Below the pieces are notes generated by a model. The model ran no database searches, was not told where the DNA came from, and saw nothing but the letters and a program-made list of their open reading frames with translations. Positions 12,301 through 21,662 of a stretch of DNA of 64,000 nt are shown here, piece by piece. The stretch is taken from the NCBI GenBank assembly GCA_023078555.1, contig CM041198.1:11413874-11477873 (forward strand). Reading direction: 5' to 3'. A program made the position numbers and the translations under genes. Each line of letters opens with the position of its first letter. The first letter of the stretch is position 1. The stretch is from Ulva prolifera. Its lineage: Eukaryota > Chlorophyta > Ulvophyceae > Ulvales > Ulvaceae.

Positions 12301-15300
12301 AATCGTCTCGAGACCAACAATGCTCTTCAGAGACTCAGCGACATGCGTTCTTTGAAGCAGCTCCCCGTAGACAGCCTGAGCAGTGGCTTCAAAAGCTTCC
12401 TCACAGTGCAGAACGGCCTTGAGAATCATGTGCGTCTTGCTGCTGGACCAACAGAATGGCTGGAAAGCCGATGATGCACACCATGTTGCGGCCTTGATTT
12501 CATGCCCAAAAATCCCACTTGATTATGCAGCATGGCAATCCCATATCACAGCAGGGCTGTTAAAAAATTCAAAGCTTCTACAGGTGACGTTGGCTGATTC
12601 CGGTGTTCGCCAAGTGAGGGATGCAGCGACAGTGCGAGGGAAGGCAGCTGAGCTGGAAAATTTGATGTCTGCAGCAGTGTCATCTGTGCATGCTCGTTCG
12701 ACTGCTCAGCACGAAGCACTTGCAGCAATCATAGACCAGCAGACTGTCATCAGTGATGCGCTGGAGAGGCAAAACTTCACAGCCGTCACAGCTCAAATGT
12801 TAGCGGAATCTCGGGACACAGCAATAAAGCAGATTAGAAAGGGCTACTCCGAAATCCTCAATGCACTACAACGGGCTATGGCGCAAGAGGTTGTCAGTGA
12901 GGAGGCGCTTTTTGCTTTATGGGGTGCCGCTAGAAGGCGGCTGTTATTAGAGGACAAGAACGCCATTATGGCAGCAACACCCTGCACAGCAAAAGGTGGA
13001 TCGGTCATGCAATATGAAAAGATTCGATTCACAGTCGACCATCAGCGTGCGTCCGAGATCAGTCCGCAGGTTCTTTATAATCATTTCTGGTGCACAGCCA
13101 GTGATACATTGTACATGTCTGCCTGCACTGTGTCTTGCCACGAAACTGCATGGACACAACCTCAGTAAAATCATGCATTCCTCGTAGTGACAGCCAGTGT
13201 AAGTATCAGCGCAGGCTGCAGGTTCGCACACGGACAGTCGGAGCATTTGGCAACCATGTTCTTGGCGGAGTGCGCCTGCACACAACGCGCGCAGCTCCAG
13301 CACTGTGCAGTACGCAGTATATGCAATTGACAAGCATATGCCAGGGAACAGTATCAACAAGTCCATTTGGGATTGACCCTACCTTCAGGAGAACTTCTGG
13401 AGATCTATATCAAAGTCACCTTGATAATGAAGGCACAAAGCTGTCGCTGTACAACTGTTCAGAGCTCCCAGGTATGCACCAAGAATGTCTCAGGTGGAGC
13501 GTAGCTTCATGGCTCATAGTGATCACATTCTGCTGCTGTCACCTTGAAAAGTGCCTGCTTTGGATGTTATCCACCGCATCGTGGAGTATGCTGCCTTCTT
13601 TGCCTGTCACCGAGCGTGTGTGCACAGGGCGGCCGACATATAATCTTGTGTACAACGATCGACACGTTGGAGCACAGACTGTGAATGAGGAGCCATACTG
13701 CGCAGAACTGTATAGCCAGCTCAATGAACCCCTGGCCTTCCAAGCAAAGAGCTTTGAAGGGTTTGAGGATGGCTTTTCAGTATGGATCGATGTTCAGAAT
13801 ACTCGGTTATCAGCCACGGACTTGCTGAAGCACATGCAGGGAGCTAAATTTCTGGACGTTATGACCCAGGAGCTGGTTGTAGTGATCAACTCCTTCAACC
13901 CTATCCTGAGGGTCCTGGCACAGAGCTTTGTGCGGTTTTCTTGGAGCACATCCGGGATGGTGCAGTCCACGTTCAACGTTGATACATTGCGAGCCCGTTT
14001 CTACAATTCAACCTCAGACCTTGTGTGTTTAGCAATGGAATTCTGCGTGTTCCTGTCATTTGCATGGGGAACTGTATCGTCTGTCCGCCAAATCAAGCTG
14101 GCAGGATTTTCAGAGGTCTGGCGATTGGTGCTGAACCTGGGCATGACCTGCGTCCTTTGCTTCTGGTGGGTGCACACGGCAGTCCACACGCACCAAGTGG
14201 GGATGGATACCTCCTACTCGGTGTACACCAATATTTACAGCCCAGCACATAAACTGAAGTACGCGGATGCAGCCGGCATCGGCCTCGCAATGGCGACTGA
14301 GAGCACAGCGCAGGTACGGTAGTCACCTTTTGTTGCTTCCATGAGAGATGTCTCCGTGATATCGCACCACTTACCTGTCCAGACGCCTCAACATGTGGCT
14401 CTGTGCAGCTTCGGAAGCTTTCATCATGGCGCAATGGCTATTTCGCAACAACAGGGCTGTACGTCATTGTTTTGCTGGTCCTTCTCTTTATCAGGAGGAT
14501 GCAATTCCATCCTTTGCTAGGAATTGTCTCACGCTCGCTGCACCTTGCTGTGGAAGATTTGGAGAATTTCCTGTTCCTTATAGCATGCCTTGTTGGCATG
14601 TATGCAGTCGTAGGGCACGCAGTCTTTGGTGCAAGTGTTGAAAAGTTCTCTACTGCATATTTGTCTTTGGAGACATGCATCCATGCACTTTTGGGAGATG
14701 TTTCAGTAGGAAAGGAGATGCGAACACGGCTGGACCCTGACAGAACCATTGCCGCCTTGTACCTGTGGTCATACATGATCCTCATCTTCACTGTGGTTCT
14801 GAACTTCATGCTTGCTATAATTGTGGATGCATTCATCATGCATAAGTCTTCTGGCTACCAGCATCAGGCAGGTATTCTGGAGGAGGTGTCAACTTTGACC
14901 AAGGATGCAGTATTACAGATGGCAGGTATGTGCCAAAACACAGCAGATATGCATGGCGTTCAAGAGTCGCAAGTATGACCCATCAATCTGACCATGTTAA
15001 CACCGGAATTTATGCACACAATGCAGGCAAGCAGCACATGCGCACAGCCCACCTTGGGGACGTCCTGCAACAATGCGCTCACCCAGACCAATATCCGCAG
15101 GACTGCAGCTTTCGGTCGTTTTCCATGCAGACACGCGAGGTATGCTCCACTTGATCATGCGGCACTGTGGAGAGGGTCAGCTGATGAACTAGATCATCAA
15201 ACAGCCCATACCGATGCATTCATTTCAGCGAATCGCCTGCAAGCTAGCAAGAAGGAAGTAGGCACTACATGACCATCTGTCTAGCATATTGATGATGCGA

Positions 15301-15715
15301 AGAACCACTGCACAAGAACGGAGATTGTTGCAGTTGGACACATCTGATATCTCCCAAGCCTTGAATCGGGCAGATACTTACCGTTCAAGACATTCGCAAG
15401 AATTGCAGCACGGGCCACACACCCTCAAACGCATTGCACAGTTAGTTGAGACAAGCACAAGGCCTAGTTTGAGGATCTGATGAAACGCCTGGCATGGACC
15501 GACAATCTCTGGTTGAACATCGCCGTTCAAGTCCACGTGATCATCTAGCACATATGCATAGGCGTTCACCTGAGATGTCATCTTCAGCCCGAGCCACTCC
15601 AGAACATGCTAATTCTGTCGCCCTGCATCAGGATCAGCAGCAAGAACTGCGCAGGATCGAAGAGCTTCCAAGAGCTGCTGCTGACCTTACACCCGACGTC
15701 TGGCTTCCGATGTGA
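9396..15715 (+). CDS. PKD2: Polycystin-2 family (PKD2-like) cation channel
   Basis: Multi-exon plus-strand gene for a TRPP-type channel of ciliary and other membranes. Exon 9396-9544 (donor AG|GTGAGA) carries the first membrane helix, with KRMSGWLELVQFLVFTAVFC. The next exon (about 9660-10250) has the Cys-rich CGDGICE...WGRFGCASDCG motif common in green-algal PKD2 proteins. From 10500 to 13030 several exons encode long helical, coiled-coil-like sequence (about 12420-12990 is the clearest), so the first extracellular loop is far longer than in animals. The polycystin domain follows (13200-14020: NHVLGGVRL, PFGIDPTF, FEGFEDGFSVWIDVQ). Helices S2-S4 lie at about 14030-14330. S5, pore and S6 lie at 14400-14850, with LWSYMILIFTVVLNFMLAII as S6. 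A basic, helical tail (14860-15715) may include a coiled coil. The start codon lies upstream of 9396 and is unresolved, and the 3' end is approximate. Confidence 0.87.
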
Positions 15716-16250
15716 TTACACAGCTCAATGTACAAAGCCTTCTCGTGGAGTCAGTTGGCAGGCCCGGGCAGCAGGCAGCTTCTGTTTGAGTGGATATCTC
15801 AATTTACAGAAGAGGCAAAAAACATACTTCTGCACTCTCACTTCTGAATGACGTTTGCCGTCAGGCCTTCATTTTGTGCAACATAATTTTCCATGCAACC
15901 ATATGTAAACACTCATGAATGCTGAATATGGTACAGCAAGAGTTTTGTATGTGGCCATGGATTGAGTGCTGATCAGCAACCTAGATCGTGAGGTACTGTG
16001 CAAGCGGAAATGCAAAATGGGTAATGGGCAAGCGGAGAGCCATGTGCAGCAAGGTGCTTCCACGAGGGTAGCAATCCTGAAAGTATTGTGCAACCATACA
16101 GTGAGGCCGCACCCCCACCCCCCACCAAACCACTTGGGTTGTACTTTGATGGTGACGGGGAGGGGATGTGAGAACCATATACTGTGTGGAAACACAAACT
16201 CATTGCACTCGGGATCAGGCCGCATTATGGTAAGAAGCGGCTATCCCAGC
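15716..16250. other. Intergenic, nothing recognised
   Basis: Downstream flank of the channel gene. It has a short C-rich run (about 16110-16126) and no convincing coding frame. Confidence 0.4.
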
Positions 16251-16258
16251 ACCGATTA

Positions 16259-16372
16259 CATGTATGTATGTAGTTACAAAGGACAGAGGCCGCGCATCGG
16301 GCCGTTGCTCGGAATGCATTTGCAAATCCACTCATTCACCAGTTCCGTGCACGCCCACTACGGGCAAGTGCA
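16259..16372 (-). mobile_element. LINE 3'-end fragment with TATG-type tail
   Basis: On the plus strand a short TGTATGTATG tract runs into TAGTTACAAAGGACAGAGGC and then a segment matching the LINE 3' end at 16549-16640. Read on the minus strand this is a severely 5'-truncated LINE copy ending ...CCTTTGTAACTA plus a simple-repeat tail. It is more diverged than the copy beside it. Confidence 0.65.
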
Positions 16373-16491
16373 CTGCACATGAGAAACTACAAAAGCGTTT
16401 TCACAATTAGAGAAAACACAGGCGTCCAGCTTCACAAGGAAGCAGCCAGTCATCAACCACGCAGCCCATCGTCGCATGATCGTCAAAGCCG

Positions 16492-16492
<1 letters not shown>

Positions 16493-16547
<55 letters not shown>
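16493..16547. repeat. (TG)n microsatellite at a LINE 3' end
   Basis: About 27 uninterrupted TG dinucleotides grade into TATGTAG, directly adjoining the 3' end of the LINE copy at 16549-17440. On the LINE's own strand this is a (CA)n tail. Confidence 0.95.
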
Positions 16548-16551
<4 letters not shown>

Positions 16552-17442
16552 AGTTACAAAGGACAGAGGCCGGGCAGCGAGCCGTTGCAAGGAATACACA
16601 CGCAAATCCACTCACGCAGTCATGGCACTAGGCCGGGTACGAGCACATACCACAGCTCGGCCGGTGATGCCAGCCAAAGATTGAAGCCCCGCACGGAGCA
16701 CACGAGCATTCCCCTTGCACAACGCCACACTCAACCGGCGCAGAGCATTCGTCACAAACAAAGCACGATTCACCTTACCACACCGAGACGCAATCTCCGC
16801 CAGCCGATTCAAGTGATTCATGGCAGGCCGTCCCAAGCGACCATGCGTCTCATGCGATAACGGCACAAAACTATATGCATCAGGGTCGTACAAACGATAA
16901 GCAGTGCGTTTCTGCACGTCCCGCGTCTCCGCAGCACCCCCGTCCTCTCGGGCCGCACGGCCGCAATAGGAACCAGCACAGGGGTTCACAACCGACACAT
17001 CTCCTATGCACAAAGGGTCACCCGGCGGCATAAACATATGATGTCCCCCAGTTTCTCTTGGGCCACTGCCTTGAACACCTGCGCCAGCGCCGTTGCCTAC
17101 GCGGCAGCGGCCTGCTCCCCAGGCCGCGCCGGATCCTGGCCACCCGGCGCCGCTGCCGCCGCCAGGGCCACAGCCTGCGCTGCGTCCGACGCGTGGCGCC
17201 CCGTCTGGGCGCTGTGTCCAGCACCGGCGTCGGCGGCCGGAGCAGTTGCAGGTGCCGGCACCGCGTCCGCAGGCGCGACCGGCGGCGGCGGGGCTGTAGG
17301 CATCGCCTCCGCGGGCAAGGTCGCCCCGCGCGCAAGGCATGCAATCTGGGAGGCGGGCTAGGGCGGAGCAGGGGGCGGACACAGCGGGCCAGCATATATC
17401 TGCCTCGGAGCGGCCGTGAGCTACTGCGCGCGGACGCCACAC
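16548..17442 (-). mobile_element. Non-LTR retrotransposon (LINE), 5'-truncated ORF2 C-terminus and 3' UTR
   Basis: The minus-strand open frame (to a stop near 16612) begins with a very GC-rich Ala/Gly/Arg linker. It then reads PLCIGDVSVVNPCAGSYCGR, DVQKRTAYRLYDPDAYSFVP and LSHETHGRLGRPAMNHLNRL, and finally ALRRLSVALCKGNARVLRAG. This FVPLSxETxGRLG...LSVALCxGN ending is the C-terminal tail of ORF2 that I know from plant and algal LINEs, past the reverse transcriptase and cysteine region. No endonuclease or RT core remains. The 3' UTR ends CCTTTGTAACTACATACA and continues into (CA)n. The same tail appears on the plus strand at 30.7-31.6 kb. Base composition is much more CG-rich than in nearby host genes. 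Confidence 0.78.
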
Positions 17443-17580
17443 GTATGTATGTATGTATGTAGTTACAAAGGACAGAGGCCGGGCATCGAGCCATTGCAAG
17501 GAATTCACACGCAAATCCACTCATTCACCACGTATGTGTGTATGTAGTTACAAAGGACAGAGGCCGGGCATCGAGCCGTA
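17443..17580 (-). mobile_element. Two further LINE 3'-end stubs in tandem with TATG repeats
   Basis: Plus-strand GTATGTATGTATGTATGTAG at 17443-17462 leads into TTACAAAGGACAGAGGCCGG and about 70 bp of LINE 3' end (to 17530). A second, shorter copy follows after GTATGTGTGTATG (17533-17577) and is followed by another TATG run. Each stub is a 3' end with its own simple-repeat tail, all in the same orientation. Confidence 0.75.
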
Positions 17581-18071
17581 TGTGTGTATGTATGTATGCA
17601 TGATTTCATAGCATGTGATATGGCTGCACACAGAATTGTGGGCTGGACGCCTGGGTCTCTGAAGCCGCATCACTTCATGTTCGGCTTGATCAAATGACTT
17701 CTCCGTAGGCTTTCGCCCGAAATGCTTCAGGGTTCTACCCATGCCGTCCGCCAATGAAGCGCTATACTCTCGATTGTGCAGTGTTGCATGCACCGTTCAT
17801 TTTTGTGACACAAGGACAAAATCGAAGAGATAGATTGCTCTGCAGGGCCGTGCAGAACTCAGCGTGTACACCCATGTCGCCGCCAATCGATGCACAACCC
17901 TGGTCCAAGACCACTACGCCACATCGTATAGACGATTCCCACGCAGGGCAGGTCAGCGCGGGCGTGAGTTGTTACGGACACCCTCGAGACTGTGGCCAAC
18001 GCAGTTGATCGCAACTATGCGCCCAGCATCAGCAGCGCCCAAGACAACCCTCTTAATCTACCGTTCCTCGC
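17581..18071. other. Spacer between LINE stubs and hAT element, no gene recognised
   Basis: Short frames on both strands show no family resemblance. This is the flank into which the hAT element landed. Confidence 0.35.
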
Positions 18072-18079
18072 CTTCATGG

Positions 18080-19176
18080 CTGGGTTGGGTCGCCCCCGAT
18101 CTCCCGATGTCGGGATTTTGCAAATCGGGCCCGATAAATCGGGATTTTTTCGGACATATCCGGATAAGAAAATCGATTTTTTGGGGATGTGGCCAGCTTG
18201 GTGCATATGAGTGTTATGAAGCAGCAGAATACCACAGGAAACATACAGACCGGACCACGATGCTTCAATACAATGCAACAATGACAATATTGCATTCATG
18301 ATGTATTGCTTTGAAGCATCCGTTGCAGACATGCAAACCTGGCCGTTGACAGTCATGCAGATGCATCATGTAGTTGATTTGTGGCTGTTCGTGTCTGCCC
18401 ATACATCTGAGCATGTTGACACTCCACAATGCAGTCCAGAGGAAACCAAGCCAATTGATTGCTTCCTGATATCCATGTATGTTTGGTCCAGAATTTTGGT
18501 GCTGATTGACTTTCGAGTTGGTATACGGAATCCAGGTCCAGCTCTGATCACACTTGCAATGGCATCTAGAAATTCTGGATTGTACATTGAACTAAAAGCG
18601 ACTCCAGAGGGAAACAAACATCTACCAATTGCTGCCCTTGCTTGATCATGTGAAGCCTTATGGAAGGCTGATGACACAGTCGCTTGCTACAACTGCCGCT
18701 CTGGTCCAATGCATCCATTTTGAAAGCTTGCCCTGACATCTAGCGGTACTTTTGGACAGAACTTTGCTTTTTTCGGTTGCTCGCCAGCCAAGTGAGCCTT
18801 GCACTCATCCGCGCCAGCTCGTTGACGAGACCACTTACACACGACGCGATACTTCGAGATGTCTGCGCTCACACGCTCTACCGGATTAAAACGCGCCTTC
18901 CAATCTTGCGAAATGCTGCGGCGCTGAGCGCCTGTGCTTGTGTACCGGTTCATTGTAAGCTTTGGTGGCCATAAAATTGTCCACAGAACGAATTTGGCAA
19001 CACGGAAACTTGCCACAATCCGCAAACATGACTATCTATCATATAACACCTTCAAAACTGTCATCGGAGTTCATTTTAGCTCGCAGCCAACCAGATCGGG
19101 GGATTAATCGGGATTTTTCAAATCGGGCCCGATAAATCGGGAAATGTTCTCCATCGGGCCCGATGACCCAACCCAG
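18080..19176 (-). mobile_element. hAT-superfamily DNA transposon, internally decayed, with TIRs and 8-bp TSD
   Basis: The 1,097-bp element starts CTGGGTTGGGTC and ends GACCCAACCCAG, a perfect 12-bp terminal inverted repeat that continues imperfectly (GCCCCCGAT versus ATCGGGCCCGAT). It is flanked by an exact 8-bp duplication, CTTCATGG, at 18072-18079 and 19177-19184. An 8-bp duplication is the hAT signature. Subterminal copies of AAATCGGGCCCGATAAATCG occur inside both ends (about 18119 and 19118). The minus strand keeps two transposase pieces. A BED-zinc-finger-like one lies at about 18690-18930 (KYRVVCKW, ECKAHLAGEQPKKAKFCPKV). A DUF659-like one lies at 18366-18677 (GPGFRIPTRKSISTKILDQT, GVSTCSDVWADTNSHK). 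The RNase-H-like catalytic core and dimerisation domain are absent, so the copy is non-autonomous. Confidence 0.88.
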
Positions 19177-19184
19177 CTTCATGG

Positions 19185-19194
19185 ACATGGAAGC
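19185..19194. other. Short gap between hAT TSD and copia LTR, including 5-bp copia TSD
   Basis: Only five bases separate the right hAT target duplication (ends 19184) from the copia target duplication GAAGC (19190-19194). Confidence 0.8.
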
Positions 19195-19543
19195 TGTTAG
19201 AAAGTCTATCCTTCGTACAGATCAGACACGCAGTCTTACGTCAGGTCAGGAGGCCAGCATCTCATACCTACTGCGCACAGAGGTAGAACCCGGGAGATGC
19301 TGAGGGAGAGACAGGATACTGCTAGTACCGTGAAACAGTGAGAAGAATGGTTACAGCTCTCTGTGTGCATAGCCATATATGCACACTGAATAGTCAAGAT
19401 TACGGCGGGAGATCCCCGCAGGATCTCCCTGACTACTCCGGGACAATCCTACTGGCGGCTTACCCCTGCACCTGATCCGCAGACCGATCGTGCATGGGTG
19501 CACCTGTCACCACACTGCTGCCCGCAGGCTCATGCATTTGACA
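19195..19543 (-). repeat. Copia 3' LTR (outer pair)
   Basis: 349 bp, reads TGTTAGAAAG...TTTGACA on the plus strand. It pairs with the LTR at 27531-27880. Confidence 0.9.
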
Positions 19544-21306
19544 AGCCCCCATAAACCCTGCTACGTTTCCACTAGCTGGAGTTTATTACGAATTTCTTGC
19601 AAAGCAGGTCCGGGCAGCACCTTGGTAAATACATCCGCCAATTGATCGACAGTGCTAACCAATTCTACTTTAAGTTCATCCATCTGGACATATTCCCGCA
19701 CTCGCAAGTGCCGCACACGAATGTGCTTGGATCTGTCAGTGGACACAACATTCACAGCCAAGATATTGGCACTCTTACTATCACCCCACAGAGTCGGCTT
19801 ATGTGGGACGAGCTTCACATCGAGAAGCAACTGCTTCATCCACATGAGCTCGTCGGCTGTTGCACTCATCGCAATGAGCTCAGCCTCTGTTGTATCCCCT
19901 GACACTATACTCTGCTTCTTCGAACGCGTGAGAACACAGTCCCCATACACCCGAACAATCATACCAGACACACTTTTCAGATCTGCAGAATTCGCAAAAT
20001 CTGCATCTGAGAAAGCCTCTAGTAAGCACCCGTGTCCCTGAGAGCCTATAGATTTTATTCCTAAATTCTTCGTGGACTGCAGGTATCTCAGAACATGTTG
20101 CACGGCAGACCAATGTTCCTTCAGACTACTAGACATGTGCCGGGCCAGGGCATGTGCCACATAGCTCAGGTAAGGTCGTGTCCTGCAATATACTGGATGC
20201 TCCCTACAACACTCATGAACCTGGAATGCTTAGCAGCACTGGCTTTCTCCAGGGCGGGATGCTCTTTCACACTCCTTAGCTGTTGCCGCGGCACTAATGG
20301 AGTGGGAGATCTACGACAGTCAGACATACTGTACTTATCCAGCAAGTTCGGGATTTTGGTACGTTGTGTCATTGTGATTGTTTTGGCCTTACGATCACGC
20401 GTGATCTCAGTGCCAAGTGCACAAGACAGGTCACCTCGATCTTTGCCTTCAAATTTCGTGAGAATGACACTGATGATTTCCTGCAGCCCCGCGGAGCAAC
20501 TGAAAATGAATAAGTCATCAACCCACAGAAAAATGAAACATCGACCGGTTTTTCTGTCATACAGTCCACGGTCACTTTGTGCGCACACAAACCCCAGTTC
20601 AGCCAAGACCTTTATTAAAGCTCTATGCCACTCGCGAGCGGCTTGCTTCAGGCCATACAGTGTTTTATGCAATTTCCATACATGTGATGTCCCGTCTGTG
20701 AAGTACGGGGGCTGTTCAACGAAGACCTCTTCCTCCAGGTCACCGTTTAGAAAAGCACATTGTATGTCTATATGCCTAATTTCCTGATCCTCCTGAGCAG
20801 CAATAGACAGCAACACACGCAGTGTCGCAGAACTACCGACAGGGGACCAAGTCTCGAAAAATTCTATCCCTTCCACCTGAGAAAAACCACGAGCTACATA
20901 TCGTGCCTTGTAACGCTGGATCTCACCAGCAGCTCCGCGCTTGATCTTGAACACCCACTTGCCCGAGATAGCTTTCTTACCCGCAGGCAGATAGCACAAC
21001 ATAAACGTCCCGTGCTCACCCAGTGCTTCCACCTCCTCCTGCATGGCACGCAGCCACGCATCCCTGTCTGGACCCGCGAGTCCTTCCTTCATAGAAGGTG
21101 GATCAGGGTCAGAAGGCTTCTGCTTCCTGGCGGCAGGTGCTCTGCGCGACCCACGACGCTGAACACTGTGCTGCTCACCAGACTCCCAACGCTGATGCTT
21201 CAGGCCTGCACCGGACACTCCACAGTCAGCCGCGGCTGATGTGTTCTGATTGCAGCCTAGAGACTTGATGTCAGCTACTACTATTTCACTACTAGCAAGA
21301 TCTGAG

Positions 21307-21662
21307 TGTCAGAAAGGCTATCCTTCGCAAGGTCAGACACGCAGTCTTATGTCAAGTCAGGAGGCCAGCATCTCATACCTGCTGCGCACAGAGGTAGAAC
21401 CACAGAGATGCTGAGGGGAGACAAGATACAAGTAGTACCGTGAAACAGTAAGAATAAAGGTTACAGATTTCAGTGTGCACATGCTTATATGCACACTGAA
21501 CACTCAACACTCAAGGTTACGACGGGAAACCCTCGCGGGATCTCTCTCGCTACATCGAGACAATCCCGACTGGCGGCTTACCCCTACACTGGATCCGCGG
21601 ATCGTCCGTGCATGGGTGCACCTGTCACCACACTCCTGCCCGCAGGCTCATGCATTGTGACA
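21307..21662 (-). repeat. Internal copia LTR of a second subtype
   Basis: 356 bp, reads TGTCAGAAAGG...CATTGTGACA on the plus strand. It differs visibly from the outer pair and adjoins its own RNase H end at 21680. Its left junction falls inside coding sequence of the outer element, which marks a nested insertion. No partner LTR of this subtype is present. Confidence 0.85.

Noticed and set aside
16379-16684. Long Cys-Val or Thr-His repeat open frames over the TG tract (and the same over 42694-42814)
   Set aside because: These are translations of dinucleotide microsatellites and not protein genes.
17018-17524. Arg/Pro-rich and Ala-rich open frames on both strands
   Set aside because: They are alternative frames over a GC-rich LINE linker. 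The frame with the FVPLSHETHGRLG ending is the meaningful one.
18080-19176. Interpretation of the inverted repeat as an IS-like or Helitron element
   Set aside because: The exact 8-bp duplication, TIRs and DUF659/BED-like remnants point to hAT. Helitrons have neither TIRs nor duplications.
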